Assembly: GCA_947259915.1 (NCBI GenBank)
Contig: CAMYOC010000044.1
Span: forward strand, 1 to 64,000
Source of the DNA: an uncultured Gammaproteobacteria bacterium
GTDB taxonomy: Bacteria > Pseudomonadota > Gammaproteobacteria > Steroidobacterales > XN24
Reading direction: 5' to 3'
DNA length: 64,000 nucleotides
This document shows, piece by piece, positions 18,303 to 28,374 of this stretch. The notes below the pieces were generated by a model that was not told where the DNA came from, did no database searches, and worked only from the letters and a program-made list of their open reading frames with translations. Position 1 is the first letter of the stretch. Each line of letters opens with the position of its first letter. A program made the translations under genes and the position numbers.

Positions 18303-19958
18303 CTAGAAGCCTCTGGCGGCGGTATCGATGGAGAGGTATTTGCTGTAGTTGTGATCCAGCCCGTTCGGACGGTAGCCCAGCACCCACGGCTTGACCAGCC
18401 GTTTCACCACCGAGAAATAGATCGGCATGACAGGATATTCCGACAACAGCCGTCGCTCGGCAGCCTGCAACAGCTCGAGACGGCGCACCGGGTCCAGCGT
18501 CTGGCCGGCTTCGGCTAGCAAGCGATCGTACTCGGGATTAGCAAAACCTGGATCGTTTTGTCCGTGGGTGGAGTGGAAGATCTCGAGAAACGTATTGGCA
18601 TCGTTATAGTCCCCCACCCATCCCATCCGCATCACTTGCCAGCGGCTGCCGTCGAGCCGTTGCTGCAACAGCACCTTGAATTCGAGATTGGTGGGCCGGG
18701 CACGCACGCCAAGGGCCTGTTTCCACATCGCCGAGATCGCCAACGCGATCTTTTTGTGATTCTCGCTGGTGTTGTAGAACAGCTCGACCTGTAGTGGATT
18801 CTTCTCGCTGTACCCTGCTTCCGCGTAAAGACGGCGTGCCTCGGCCAGGCGTCGCTCAGGCGGCCAGTCCTGCCACGGAAACTGCGCCGCCTGATAGTTG
18901 CTCACCGCCACCGGGACAAAACTGTATGCGGCGATCTCGCCCACGCCGGTGACCTTGTCGACGATGATCTCCCGGTCGATAGCCATGGTCAGGGCCTGGC
19001 GCAAACGCGGGTCATCGAAGGGCGCGTTGTCGAGACTGAACTGATAATAGTAGACCGACGCGAACGGGCCGAGGACCAGATCGTCCGGGAGATTCTCTTT
19101 GATCCAGGCGAACTGGTTGTTGGGCAGGGTCAGGGTGTAATCCAGCTCGCCCGCCCGATAGCGTTTTAGCTCGGCGGACGGCTCTTCGATATGCAGGTAA
19201 TAGACGGTGTCGATGGCGACGTTGTCTGCGTCCCGGTAGTAGGGGTTCTTGCGCAGCTTGACGTGAGACTGGACCACCCAGTCGTCGAGCATGAAGGCAC
19301 CATTTGACACCTGGTTGCCGGGCCGCGCGAAACGGTCGCCGAATTCGGCCAGCGACTGGCGGTGGACCGGATAGGCGGTGGAGTGATGCAAGATCTCCAG
19401 GAAGTACGGCGTCGGCTCGACCAGCCGGATCTCCAGGACCCGGTCGGACAGGGCGCGGACACCGAGGACGTCCGGCGGCTGCCGGCCGGCGACCACGTCC
19501 AACGCGCCCTCGACGGCCTGGAGCAACTGACCGTAGGCGGAGCCGGTGGCCGGATTCACGGCCCGTTGCATGCCCGCGACAAAATCCTCGGCGACGACGG
19601 GATCACCGTTGGACCAGCGCGCGTCGGCGCGCAGGTAGAACGTATAGACCCGGCCGTCGTCGCTGATCTCCCAGCGCTCAGCCACACCGGGCGCCAGCGA
19701 GCCGTCCGGCGTCTCTGCCATCAGACCCTCGTACAGGTCACGCAGGATATCTGCCGCCGAGGTCTCTTCGGAGCGCTGGGGATCCAGGCTGTCGGGCTCG
19801 CCGCCGTTGCCCTTGCGCAGCACCACACCATCCTCCGGCGGTGGCGGCGCCGGCTTGGCGCCGGACCCGGTCTCCGAATCGACGCAACCCGCGGCAGCGC
19901 AGGCGAGACAAAGGCTCAGCAGGAGCGTGGGCAAACCGCTTCTAATCAATGTGATCAT
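18303..19958 (-). CDS. oppA: Peptide ABC transporter substrate-binding lipoprotein, copy 1 (proximal to oppB)
   Basis: A 551-residue SBP_bac_5 protein. The signal peptide ends in a lipobox-like AAAGC (Cys25), so it is a probable inner-membrane lipoprotein. The [15 protein letters not shown] and YTLTLPNNQ blocks are typical of OppA. I took the ATG at 19958, which overlaps the end of the preceding oppA by 17 bases and gives a clean signal peptide. Its neighbour is a clear paralogue, so this is a tandem duplication, probably with different peptide preferences. Confidence 0.92.
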   Translation of the reverse strand: MITLIRSGLPTLLLSLCLACAAAGCVDSETGSGAKPAPPPPEDGVVLRKGNGGEPDSLDPQRSEETSAADILRDLYEGLMAETPDGSLAPGVAERWEISDDGRVYTFYLRADARWSNGDPVVAEDFVAGMQRAVNPATGSAYGQLLQAVEGALDVVAGRQPPDVLGVRALSDRVLEIRLVEPTPYFLEILHHSTAYPVHRQSLAEFGDRFARPGNQVSNGAFMLDDWVVQSHVKLRKNPYYRDADNVAIDTVYYLHIEEPSAELKRYRAGELDYTLTLPNNQFAWIKENLPDDLVLGPFASVYYYQFSLDNAPFDDPRLRQALTMAIDREIIVDKVTGVGEIAAYSFVPVAVSNYQAAQFPWQDWPPERRLAEARRLYAEAGYSEKNPLQVELFYNTSENHKKIALAISAMWKQALGVRARPTNLEFKVLLQQRLDGSRWQVMRMGWVGDYNDANTFLEIFHSTHGQNDPGFANPEYDRLLAEAGQTLDPVRRLELLQAAERRLLSEYPVMPIYFSVVKRLVKPWVLGYRPNGLDHNYSKYLSIDTAARGF

Positions 19959-21570
19959 CCGTGTCGACGATATAAAAATGCCGGGTCGCGTGGACATCGA
20001 GCAGATTGTTCTGCCAGCCCTTTACCCACGGTTTTACCAGCCGGCGGGAGACGTAGAAATAGATCGGCATCACCGGCTGTTGTTCCAGCATCAGCGCCTC
20101 TGCCTCGCGCAGCAAGTCCATACGCCGGCGCGGGTCGGTCTGTGCAGCGGCCCGCTCGAGCAGCGCATCATAGTCGGGATCCGCATATCCGGTGTCATTT
20201 TGTCCGTTGGCCGACTGCAGGATATCGAGAAAATTTACCGGGTCCTGGAAATCTCCGATCCATCCGCCGCGGAACGCCTCGGTGTCGGCCTTACGGGTAC
20301 GCGCATCGAGGAACACCTTGAACTCCTGGTTGACGATATTCGCCTTCACCCCGAGGTTCTGTTTCCACATCGCCGCGATCGCCAGCGCCATCTGCCGATG
20401 GTTGTCACTGGTGTTGTAGCGTAACTCCACCTCCAGCGGTCGCTCAGGGCCATAGCCGGACTCGGCATAGAGCCGACGCGCCTCGGCCAGTTGTTGCTCG
20501 CGGGACCAGCTGCCCCATTCAGGCGCTGCCGCCGGGTACGACGCCATCGGCGGTGTAAAGCTGTAGGCAGGCTGCTCGCCCCCGCCGGTGACGTACTCGG
20601 TGAGGATCAACCGATCCACTGCCATGGCCATCGCCCGCCGCAGCGCCGGCTGGCCCTTGAACGGCGGACGTTCCAGATTAAAACCGAAATAGTAGATACC
20701 GAGATACGGCGCGACTTTGAAGTCGTCAGCCAGATTCTCGCGGATCCAGCGGATCTGGTTATGCGGGACCGCGTCGGTCCAGTCCAGATCACCGGCGCGG
20801 TAGCGCTTCAGCTCCGAGGCGGGATTCTCGATCGCATAGTAGAAAACGGTCTCGATGTGCAGCCTGTCAGCGTCACGATAATGTGGATTCCGCACCAGCT
20901 TTACATGAGACTGCACCGCCCACTCGTCCAGCATATAAGGCCCGTTGGAAATGAGACGGCCAGGCCGGGCAAAAGCCCCGGGCCACTGTTGCGCGCTCGG
21001 GCGGTGCAGCGGAAAGGTCATCGGATGGGTGAGTAACTCGAGGAAGTAGGCGGCGGGATTCTCCAGCGTGATGTGTAGCGTCCTCTCGTCCAGCGCTTCG
21101 ACCCCGAGCCGCTCTGGTGACAAGCGACCGGCGGTGATGGCACTGGCATTGGCGATCGGGATCAGGATGCCGGAGTAATTCGACAGCGTGGCCGGATCGA
21201 CGCCGCGGCGCAGCGCGAAAACGAAATCCGCGGCGGTGACCGGGTCGCCGTTGGACCAGCGGCCATCCTCGCGCAGATGAAACACATAGTGCAGACCATC
21301 GGCACTGATCTCCCAGGACCCGGCCGCGCCCGGTTCCAGGCTGCCGTCCGCGGCATGCGCGATCAGGCCTTCGTAGAGATCGCGCTGGATATTGGAGGAC
21401 GGCACCCCGTCTCCCTTGTGCACGTCCAGGCTCTGGGGTTCGGATGCATTGCCCCGGTGCAACACCGTCGTGGACGCCGGCCCCCGCTCAGCCGTGCTAT
21501 CGGGATCCGTGCTCTGACCGCAAGCCGGCAGCAGCGCAAGCGCTGCCAGGATCAATACGTATCGGTTCAA
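19942..21570 (-). CDS. oppA: Peptide ABC transporter substrate-binding lipoprotein, copy 2 (adjacent to mnmG)
   Basis: A 542-residue SBP_bac_5 protein with a lipoprotein signal ending LLPAC (Cys17). It shares many blocks with the next gene ([28 protein letters not shown]). Its ATG overlaps the mnmG stop as ATGA, so translation is probably coupled to that tRNA-modification gene. No promoter of its own is evident. Substrate is inferred as oligopeptides from the cassette. Confidence 0.92.
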   Translation of the reverse strand: MNRYVLILAALALLPACGQSTDPDSTAERGPASTTVLHRGNASEPQSLDVHKGDGVPSSNIQRDLYEGLIAHAADGSLEPGAAGSWEISADGLHYVFHLREDGRWSNGDPVTAADFVFALRRGVDPATLSNYSGILIPIANASAITAGRLSPERLGVEALDERTLHITLENPAAYFLELLTHPMTFPLHRPSAQQWPGAFARPGRLISNGPYMLDEWAVQSHVKLVRNPHYRDADRLHIETVFYYAIENPASELKRYRAGDLDWTDAVPHNQIRWIRENLADDFKVAPYLGIYYFGFNLERPPFKGQPALRRAMAMAVDRLILTEYVTGGGEQPAYSFTPPMASYPAAAPEWGSWSREQQLAEARRLYAESGYGPERPLEVELRYNTSDNHRQMALAIAAMWKQNLGVKANIVNQEFKVFLDARTRKADTEAFRGGWIGDFQDPVNFLDILQSANGQNDTGYADPDYDALLERAAAQTDPRRRMDLLREAEALMLEQQPVMPIYFYVSRRLVKPWVKGWQNNLLDVHATRHFYIVDTDDHID

Positions 21571-23474
21571 ATACTCGTAGTCCCGGCGGCGGCGATGCGC
21601 GGCGCGTCCTGGCGTTTGAGATGGATCAGCAACAGCGACATCGCAGCAGGTGTGACCCCGGGGATGCGCGCCGCCTGTCCCAGCGTGGCCGGGCGTTGCT
21701 GCTCGAGTTTCTGCCTCACTTCGTGGGACAGACCTGCCACCCCGGCATAATCCAGTGTCGGGGGCAGCACGCGTTCCTGATGGACCTGCTGACGTTCGAT
21801 CTCGGCCTGCTGCCGTCGTATATAGCCGTCGTATTTGAGCTGTGTTTCGACCTGTGCGCTTACGCTCCGCTCGAGCGCCGGCGCCTGGAAGGCATCGATA
21901 GCGGCCAGGTCCGCGTAGCGAATCTCCGGTCGCTTGAGCAGTTCCGCTGCCCGGTACTCTCGCATCAATGGTCCACCAAACAGTCGCGCTGCGGTCTCGG
22001 CTGGCACGTCCCCGGGCTGCAGCGTGAGACCGGATAATCGCGACAGTTCGCCTTCCAGCGCAACGCGCTTGTGTTCGAACGTGTGCCAGCGCGCGTTATC
22101 CACCAGACCGAGTTCGCGCCCGGTCGGGGTCAGCCGCAGATCCGCGTTGTCTTCGCGCAGCAGCAGCCGGTGCTCCGCGCGGCTGGTGAACATCCGATAG
22201 GGTTCTGCGGTCCCTCGGGTTATCAGGTCGTCGACCAGCACACCGATATAGGCTTCGTGGCGCCGTGGGTACCAGGGATCGCGCTCCTGTACCTGGCGCG
22301 CCGCATTGATGCCGGCCAGGATGCCTTGTGCGGCGGCTTCCTCGTACCCGGTGGTGCCGTTGATCTGTCCGGCCAGGAACAACCCGGCAAAAAAGCGGCT
22401 CTCCAGTGTGTGATGCAGATCACGCGGATCGAAGAAATCATATTCGATCGCGTAGCCAGGCCGGGTGATATGGGCGTACTCGAATCCGCGGATGCTGCGC
22501 ACGAACTCGTACTGTACGTCGAAGGGCAGACTGGTGGAGATGCCGTTCGGATACACCTCCGGAGTATCCAGACCCTCGGGCTCGACAAAGATCTGATGTG
22601 AGTTTTTGTCGGCGAAACGCTGGATCTTGTCCTCCACCGAAGGACAGTAGCGTGGCCCGGTGCCTTCGATGGCGCCGCTGAACATCGGCGAGCGGTGCAG
22701 CGCGCCGCGGATGATCTCATGGGTGCGTTCGTTGGTCGCGGTGATATGGCACGGCACCTGGCGCGGGTGATCCGCTTGCCGGCCCATAAACGAGAACACC
22801 GGGCGTGGCTCGTCTCCCGGCTGGATTTCGAGACGCGAGAAATCGATGCTGCGTCCGTCGATCCGTGGCGGTGTACCGGTCTTTAATCGCCCGACCCGGA
22901 GCGGCAGCTCCCGCAAACGCTGTGCCAGCCGCAGCGCCGGCGGATCTCCGGCGCGGCCACCCTCTTGCTGACTCTCGCCGACGTGGATGCGGCCGGCGAG
23001 GAACGTGCCCACGGTGAGGACGACACAGGGTGCGCGGAATTCCAGCCCCATCCTGGTGCGCACACCGGTGACGCGATCTGCGGACAACAACAGGTCGTCC
23101 ACCGCCTGCTGGAACAGGCTCAGCCCGGGCTGGGTCTCCAGCATCTGCCGGATCGCCTTGCGATAAAGCGTGCGGTCCGCCTGGGTCCGGGTGGCCCGGA
23201 CGGCCGGCCCCTTGCGCGCGTTTAGCGTGCGAAAGTGGATGCCGGCGCGGTCTGCAGCGATTGCCATTGCGCCGCCCAGCGCGTCCACTTCCCGGGCCAG
23301 ATGGCCCTTGCCGATGCCCCCGATGGCCGGGTTGCAGCTCATCTGGCCCAGGGTATCGATGCTGTGGGTCAGCAGCAGCGTGCTCGCGCCCATACGGGCC
23401 GCCGCCAGCGCCGCCTCGGTGCCGGCATGGCCGCCACCCACCACGATGACATCGAATTGTTTGGGGAATATCAC
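21567..23474 (-). CDS. mnmG: tRNA uridine-5-carboxymethylaminomethyl modification enzyme MnmG (GidA)
   Basis: A 635-residue FAD protein that with MnmE installs (carboxymethyl)aminomethyl groups on U34 of several tRNAs. The FAD motif [12 protein letters not shown] is at 11-22, followed by the family block [21 protein letters not shown] chose GTG at 23474, giving an N-terminus that matches E. coli MnmG (MFYPDPFDV), over a 42-residue extension without homology. Its usual partner rsmG is displaced; the peptide transporter genes follow with a four-base overlap. Confidence 0.96.
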   Translation of the reverse strand: MIFPKQFDVIVVGGGHAGTEAALAAARMGASTLLLTHSIDTLGQMSCNPAIGGIGKGHLAREVDALGGAMAIAADRAGIHFRTLNARKGPAVRATRTQADRTLYRKAIRQMLETQPGLSLFQQAVDDLLLSADRVTGVRTRMGLEFRAPCVVLTVGTFLAGRIHVGESQQEGGRAGDPPALRLAQRLRELPLRVGRLKTGTPPRIDGRSIDFSRLEIQPGDEPRPVFSFMGRQADHPRQVPCHITATNERTHEIIRGALHRSPMFSGAIEGTGPRYCPSVEDKIQRFADKNSHQIFVEPEGLDTPEVYPNGISTSLPFDVQYEFVRSIRGFEYAHITRPGYAIEYDFFDPRDLHHTLESRFFAGLFLAGQINGTTGYEEAAAQGILAGINAARQVQERDPWYPRRHEAYIGVLVDDLITRGTAEPYRMFTSRAEHRLLLREDNADLRLTPTGRELGLVDNARWHTFEHKRVALEGELSRLSGLTLQPGDVPAETAARLFGGPLMREYRAAELLKRPEIRYADLAAIDAFQAPALERSVSAQVETQLKYDGYIRRQQAEIERQQVHQERVLPPTLDYAGVAGLSHEVRQKLEQQRPATLGQAARIPGVTPAAMSLLLIHLKRQDAPRIAAAGTTSI

Positions 23475-23677
23475 GATCGCGTGTGTCCTGCTGAGTTGGC
23501 GGCATTCTAGGCGGCGCCGGCGCTGCCCACCAGCAGAGCGGCTCGGCCGAGCGAAAATAATGCCTGTCCAGAGAGGAGATTTGCCCTCTTTGTGCGACAC
23601 TCGTCACATAATTGCGCTGCGTTTTTCGCGATGCTTTCCCAGGAGGGGATTGCACCGCAGGTGGCGCCGCCAGCATA

Positions 23678-23690
23678 CGCATATTATGCG
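23678..23690. promoter_or_regulatory. 13-bp perfect palindrome between mnmG and a GGDEF gene
   Basis: CGCATATTATGCG is a perfect inverted repeat about one central base. It lies 34 bases before the ATG of the diguanylate-cyclase gene and about 200 bases upstream of mnmG. It could be an operator for either gene or for both. It also holds a TATTAT that could serve as a -10, but no -35 partner is evident. No regulator can be named. Confidence 0.3.
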
Positions 23691-23724
23691 GGCTGGTTGA
23701 CCCGATTTTTTGGACAAAACCGTC

Positions 23725-24909
23725 ATGCTCCCGAGGCTGGATCCAAGACAACGACTTCGGATGCGCCGCTTCAAGATGGCGCTGGTGTCCTACTGCATGT
23801 GGATCTCGCTCGGTTTGTTCGCGTTCTATACCGGCCAGCTGACCATCCCCCGCGAGATGCTCTACGTGATCCTCGGCGGGATCGCGCTCAGCAATCTCTA
23901 TTTTTACGTGATGATCCGCAGTGGTCTGAACCGGCGCCTGGGCGATCCGGCCATGACCCTGCCGCAGCTGATCATCGCCACCGGCTGGGCCATGGTGCTG
24001 ATGTTCTCGGCGCCCCAGGCGCGCGGCGCGCTGATGATGGTCTACGTCATCACGATCCTGTTTGGCATCTTCCATCTGACCCGTCGCGGCTTTTTCGCGA
24101 TGACCGCACTGTCGCTGGGCGGCTACATGCTGATAGTGGGGACCGACTACGTACTCTCGCCCGAGCACTTCGTCATGAACCGTGAGCTACTCAACGTCAT
24201 GGTGCTGAGCGCGAGCCTCATCTGGTGCGCCAGCTTTGGCAACTACGTGGCGCAGCTCAAGTCCACGTTGCGCCAGAACAATATCGAGCTGCGCGAAGCC
24301 GTCAGCAGTGCGAGCCGCATGGCGACCCGGGACCATCTGACGCAATCGTTCAACCGCCGCTACATGATGGCGAGCCTGAGCCGCGAGAAGGCCCGGGCCG
24401 ATCGCACCGGATCGACCTTCTCCCTGTCGATCCTGGATCTGGATCACTTCAAAGACCTGAACGACGCCCACGGCCATCTGGTCGGCGATCGCGTGCTTAC
24501 CGCTTTCGCATATCTGGCGCGACAGGAGTTGCGCGCCACCGACGTCATCGACCTGGACAGCGAAGGCCGCTGTTTCGGTCGTTTTGGCGGCGAGGAATTT
24601 ATCTGTCTGCTGCCCAGCACCGACGAGGACGGTGGACACCGCTGCGCCGAGCGTCTGCGGGAGGCCACGGCCGACGCCAATTTCGAGGGCAAATTGAAGA
24701 TCACGCTCTCAGCGGGGGTCGCCGAATACCGGGCCGGAGAATCGGTCGCCGATACCTTGCGCCGAGCTGACGACGCGCTCTACTTCGCCAAGCAGACCGG
24801 GCGTAACCGGGTCGAGTGCGCCAGCACGCTGGACGGTCCCAGGCCACCGACCGAGACCGACGACGACAAGATCGTCCACGGTCACTTCCGGCACTCCCTC
24901 TCCAGCTAG
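23725..24909 (+). CDS. Membrane diguanylate cyclase (GGDEF)
   Basis: A 394-residue protein that should make cyclic di-GMP. Five or six membrane segments fill residues about 17-170, a short coiled linker follows to about 195, then a GGDEF domain with DLDHFKDLND (metal site) and GGEEF at 288-292. No RxxD inhibitory site is seen five residues before GGEEF. The ATG at 23725 is preferred, although TTG at 23710 or ATG at 23761 are possible and none has a strong ribosome site. It ends 13 bases from the convergent oxidoreductase-dioxygenase gene. The sensor region matches no named domain I recognise. Confidence 0.88.
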   Translation: MLPRLDPRQRLRMRRFKMALVSYCMWISLGLFAFYTGQLTIPREMLYVILGGIALSNLYFYVMIRSGLNRRLGDPAMTLPQLIIATGWAMVLMFSAPQARGALMMVYVITILFGIFHLTRRGFFAMTALSLGGYMLIVGTDYVLSPEHFVMNRELLNVMVLSASLIWCASFGNYVAQLKSTLRQNNIELREAVSSASRMATRDHLTQSFNRRYMMASLSREKARADRTGSTFSLSILDLDHFKDLNDAHGHLVGDRVLTAFAYLARQELRATDVIDLDSEGRCFGRFGGEEFICLLPSTDEDGGHRCAERLREATADANFEGKLKITLSAGVAEYRAGESVADTLRRADDALYFAKQTGRNRVECASTLDGPRPPTETDDDKIVHGHFRHSLSS

Positions 24910-24922
24910 ATCCGAGCCAGCC

Positions 24923-26743
24923 TCAATGCGCCGCGCGGCTCGCCTGCGGTGCCTGGGGCCCCGACGAGCACAACAGCGGGAAGTACTCGAACTGCGTGTC
25001 GCACTCCTGACCCTGGGCCGCATAGCGCATGTTGAGGCCGGCCCGTCTGCGCTCCGAGACATTGGGACCGCTGGTGTGCAACAGCCAGGAATGGAAGATA
25101 TAGAACTCGCCGGGTTTCAGATCCAGGGTTATGGCCCGGCTGATCTCCTCGTCGGTCAGCGCGCCGCTGCGCAGTAGCTCGGCCTTGATCCGTTTCTGGT
25201 AATCGCCGATCAGCAAGCGATGGCTGCCAGGGATGATCTGCATGGCGCCGTTCTCGGCATCGACCTCGTCAAACGCCATCCATACCGTCACCGTCTGCAC
25301 CGGATCGCCGTTGGGGAGATAGCCGCCGTTGCGGTCGCCGACGTCCTGGTGCCAGGCGAAGGTGCGGCCGGTCTTCGCATGCTTGACCACAAAGCGGGTC
25401 TTGAACAGCGCAATGCGCGGCGTGCCCAGCATCTGCGCCACCGGGCGAACGATGCAGGGGTGGGTGCAGACAGCGAACACGTCGGACTCGCTCAGATGCA
25501 GGTCACGCCCGCGTTTGGCCGGCACCGGGATGTGCTGCCAGGAGCCGTCGAAACGCAGCGGGCCCAGATAGCCGTGTTCCGCAAACGTCTGCAGCTGCGA
25601 CTCGCTGAGATCGTAGCGATCAAACTCAGCGCGCGCCGGTCGCTGTGCGGCCCGCGCGCGCAGACTCTGCCAGCTCAGCGGTCGTTCCCAAAACGCGTCC
25701 TTGCGACCGCCGTAATAGGCTTCCAGCGCCTGATTGGCGATACGCGAACTGCGCAATGCGGCATCACCATTGGCGACCGCGGTGATCCCGCCGGCAAGCT
25801 CGCCGACGATGCTCTCGAGCATCGGTCGATGCGGCAACGGCTGTTTTGCAAAACGCCAGGTCCGGGTCCGCGAGCGGCGCAACTTGCGACGCAGATCGGC
25901 GAGCTGCCATTCGCCGCGCGTCTGGCTCAGCCGCATCAGCGCCTCGGGCGTCTGCTCCAGCCGCACTGGCGACGAAGTCGACATACAGGACAGACGCAGC
26001 CGGCCGCGATGGCCCTGGATGATCAACTCATCAGTCGGCTTGCTGGCGGTGAAATCCCATAGCGCGCTGCCCACCGCGCCATCCGGCGTGGTGAACGAAA
26101 TCGACACCGCGTCCTCGGCATCGTGCAGCGGCACCGAATTGCTGGCGGTGCCGCCGGTGAACGCAAGCGGGCCGAACCAGTCATCAAACAGATCGAGCAC
26201 GTGACCGCACAGATCATAGAACTGCCCGCCACCGCAGATCGCGGGCGACAGACGCCAGTCGCCCTTGCGCAGGCGTTTGCTCAGACGGTAGTCGACTGAA
26301 GTGATGGTGCCGAGTTCGCCGGAGCGGATGATGTCGCGGACCTGCCGGAACTTGGGCAGGAAGCGTCGATAATAGGAAACATAGAGCGGCAGCCCCGCGT
26401 CACGGAACGCCGTTACCATGCGCTCGCACTCGCCGTCGGTGCGGCCGGCCGGCTTCTCCACCACACAGGCCTTGCCCGCGGCACAGACGGCCAGCGCATA
26501 GTGCAGATGATGATCGGGAGGCGTGGCCACATAGACCACGTCCACGTCCGCATGTTCGATCACCGCCTGCGCATCCGTGGTCCACAATTCGACGCCGCGG
26601 CGCCGGGCGAAATCGCGGAGCTTGTCCTCGGAGCGGCGCATCACCGCGACCAGACGGCTCCCGGGGATTGTCTGGAACGCGTCGCCCGCCTTACGATCGA
26701 TGACGTCACCGCATCCGATGATGCCCCAGCCCACGCTCTTCAC
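24923..26743 (-). CDS. Gfo/Idh/MocA oxidoreductase fused to a PhyH-like Fe(II)/2-oxoglutarate dioxygenase
   Basis: A 606-residue two-domain protein. Residues 1 to about 350 are a Gfo/Idh/MocA dehydrogenase: Rossmann motif GIIGCGDV at 7-14, catalytic-site EKP at 96-98, and GGGQFYDLCGHVLDL at 171-185. Residues about 378-590 are a phytanoyl-CoA dioxygenase-like domain: HxD iron ligands His465 and Asp467 (WHQDVGD), distal His556 (LLHTSGPN), and a likely 2-oxoglutarate Arg in ERRRAGLNMRY. The GTG at 26743 has GGAGG seven bases before it. It lies 87 bases after mnmE and may be read from that operon. A sugar or modified-metabolite substrate is plausible, but nothing identifies it. Confidence 0.85.
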   Translation of the reverse strand: MKSVGWGIIGCGDVIDRKAGDAFQTIPGSRLVAVMRRSEDKLRDFARRRGVELWTTDAQAVIEHADVDVVYVATPPDHHLHYALAVCAAGKACVVEKPAGRTDGECERMVTAFRDAGLPLYVSYYRRFLPKFRQVRDIIRSGELGTITSVDYRLSKRLRKGDWRLSPAICGGGQFYDLCGHVLDLFDDWFGPLAFTGGTASNSVPLHDAEDAVSISFTTPDGAVGSALWDFTASKPTDELIIQGHRGRLRLSCMSTSSPVRLEQTPEALMRLSQTRGEWQLADLRRKLRRSRTRTWRFAKQPLPHRPMLESIVGELAGGITAVANGDAALRSSRIANQALEAYYGGRKDAFWERPLSWQSLRARAAQRPARAEFDRYDLSESQLQTFAEHGYLGPLRFDGSWQHIPVPAKRGRDLHLSESDVFAVCTHPCIVRPVAQMLGTPRIALFKTRFVVKHAKTGRTFAWHQDVGDRNGGYLPNGDPVQTVTVWMAFDEVDAENGAMQIIPGSHRLLIGDYQKRIKAELLRSGALTDEEISRAITLDLKPGEFYIFHSWLLHTSGPNVSERRRAGLNMRYAAQGQECDTQFEYFPLLCSSGPQAPQASRAAH

Positions 26744-26830
26744 GATTTGGCCTCCATCTGCTTCGATCCCGCGCACAGCGGTTGATGATAAGACAATCGG
26801 GCACGCGCTTCCCGCAGGACATCGCCACGC

Positions 26831-28174
26831 TTACTTGCCGATACAAAAACTCGAGAATATTTCGCCCAGCAGATCGTCGCTGCTGACCTCACCGGTGATC
26901 GATCCCAGCTCTTGCTGGGCCAGCCGCAGCTCCTCAGCCACAAGTTCGCCGGCGCGGAATGTCTGCAGCTGGGTGACCGCTTCCTCGAGGTGGGCCCGCG
27001 CGTGTTTTAGCGCGTCGAGATGTCGCCGGCGCGCCGAAAACGCGCCCTCACCCGCGGCCTGATAACCCATCAGCTCTTGCAGATGCGCGCGCAGCAGATC
27101 GATGCCGGCGCCGGTGAGCGCGGAAACGCTGATCACGGTGACGCCCTCCCGGTCCGCGCGATCGGCGGCTTCCCCGGTCAGATCGATCTTGTTGCGGACC
27201 ACGGTCAGAGACGCGCCGTCCGGCAGACTCTCCGGCCACGCTTCAGCGGCACTGCCCTCGCTGGCGTCGATGATCAGCAGCACCTGATCGGCTTGCTCCA
27301 TCGCACGATGTGCCCGCCGCATGCCCTCGACTTCGACCACGTCGCCTGCATCGCGCAGACCCGCGGTATCGATCACATGCAGCGGCATGCCGTCGATCGC
27401 TATCTGCTCACGCAGCAGATCCCGGGTCGTACCGGGCTGGGCGGTGACGATCGCGGTATCCTCGCCGGTCAGCCGGTTCATCAGGCTGGATTTGCCGGCG
27501 TTGGGTCGACCGGCCAGCACCACGTTCATGCCCTCGCGGAGGATCGCCCCCTGCCCCGCTCTCGCCAGCAGATCGTCAAAACCGCTGCGCAATGTCTGCA
27601 ATCGATCATCGATCGACTGGTCAGCGAGGAAGTCCACTTCCTCCTCGGGAAAATCGATGGCCGCTTCTACATAGACGCGCAGACCGGTCAGGCCCTCCAC
27701 CAGTTCGTGTACCCGGGCCGAAAACTCGCCCTGCAACGAGCGCAGCGCCGCCCGAGCCGCCTGGGCCGACCCGCTGTCGATCAGATCCGCGATGGCCTCG
27801 GCCTGGGCCAGATCGAGCCGGTCGTTGAGAAACGCGCGTTCGGAGAATTCGCCGGGACGCGCCATGCGCGCGCCCAACTGCAGCAAACGATGCAGCAGCA
27901 GGTCCACTACGATCGGGCCGCCGTGCCCATGGAACTCGACCACGTCCTCGCCGGTAAAGGAATGCGGCGCCGGAAAGACCACGATCAACCCGGTATCAAT
28001 GACTTCGCCGGACTGATCAACAAAGCGGCGCAAAGAAACCCGGCGCGGCGGCGGCAGCTCCCCGGCCAGTGCCCGCGCATGATCAAAGGCAGCCGGGCCT
28101 GACGCACGCACGACAGCCACACCACCGCGGCCGGGCGGACTGGCCAGCGCGACGATGGTGTCGCCCAACGTCAT
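26831..28174 (-). CDS. mnmE: tRNA modification GTPase MnmE (TrmE)
   Basis: A 447-residue GTPase that partners MnmG in wobble-uridine modification. It has the N-terminal folate-binding domain (starts [18 protein letters not shown]), an inserted G domain with P-loop GRPNAGKSS, switch PGTTRD, DTAGLRD and NKID, and the catalytic C-terminal FCIGK. It is 200 bases after yidC; I saw no clear promoter or other gene in that gap. Confidence 0.97.
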   Translation of the reverse strand: MTLGDTIVALASPPGRGGVAVVRASGPAAFDHARALAGELPPPRRVSLRRFVDQSGEVIDTGLIVVFPAPHSFTGEDVVEFHGHGGPIVVDLLLHRLLQLGARMARPGEFSERAFLNDRLDLAQAEAIADLIDSGSAQAARAALRSLQGEFSARVHELVEGLTGLRVYVEAAIDFPEEEVDFLADQSIDDRLQTLRSGFDDLLARAGQGAILREGMNVVLAGRPNAGKSSLMNRLTGEDTAIVTAQPGTTRDLLREQIAIDGMPLHVIDTAGLRDAGDVVEVEGMRRAHRAMEQADQVLLIIDASEGSAAEAWPESLPDGASLTVVRNKIDLTGEAADRADREGVTVISVSALTGAGIDLLRAHLQELMGYQAAGEGAFSARRRHLDALKHARAHLEEAVTQLQTFRAGELVAEELRLAQQELGSITGEVSSDDLLGEIFSSFCIGK

Positions 28175-28374
28175 GGCGACGTGGATGAACCGATCAGTAG
28201 TTCGGTCATGACCTGAGCGCTTGAGACAAACCAGGCTGCAAGAGACGGGTTCCGCATGGCGTGAAGACTACGCGGGTTCTGCGGGCACGAGTCCCACAAG
28301 CCGGTCGACTCTGTTTGTTGCGTGATTTGCGGGAGGATTTGGTGGGAGATCAACAGGCGACTCCGGCACGCATC

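Noticed and set aside
23475-23724. Clear sigma-70 promoters for mnmG or the GGDEF gene
   Set aside because: Candidate -10 elements have no acceptable -35 or extended motif; only the palindrome was kept, at low confidence.
22717-24168. Long minus-strand open frame (483 codons) overlapping mnmG and the GGDEF gene
   Set aside because: It is the wrong frame of mnmG over its 5' half and antisense to the GGDEF gene over the rest; composition is Arg/Gly/His-rich with no domain.
28175-28374. Possible small gene in the yidC-mnmE gap
   Set aside because: The only frame there starts without a ribosome site and overlaps the mnmE start; no family features. I see nothing firm in this gap.
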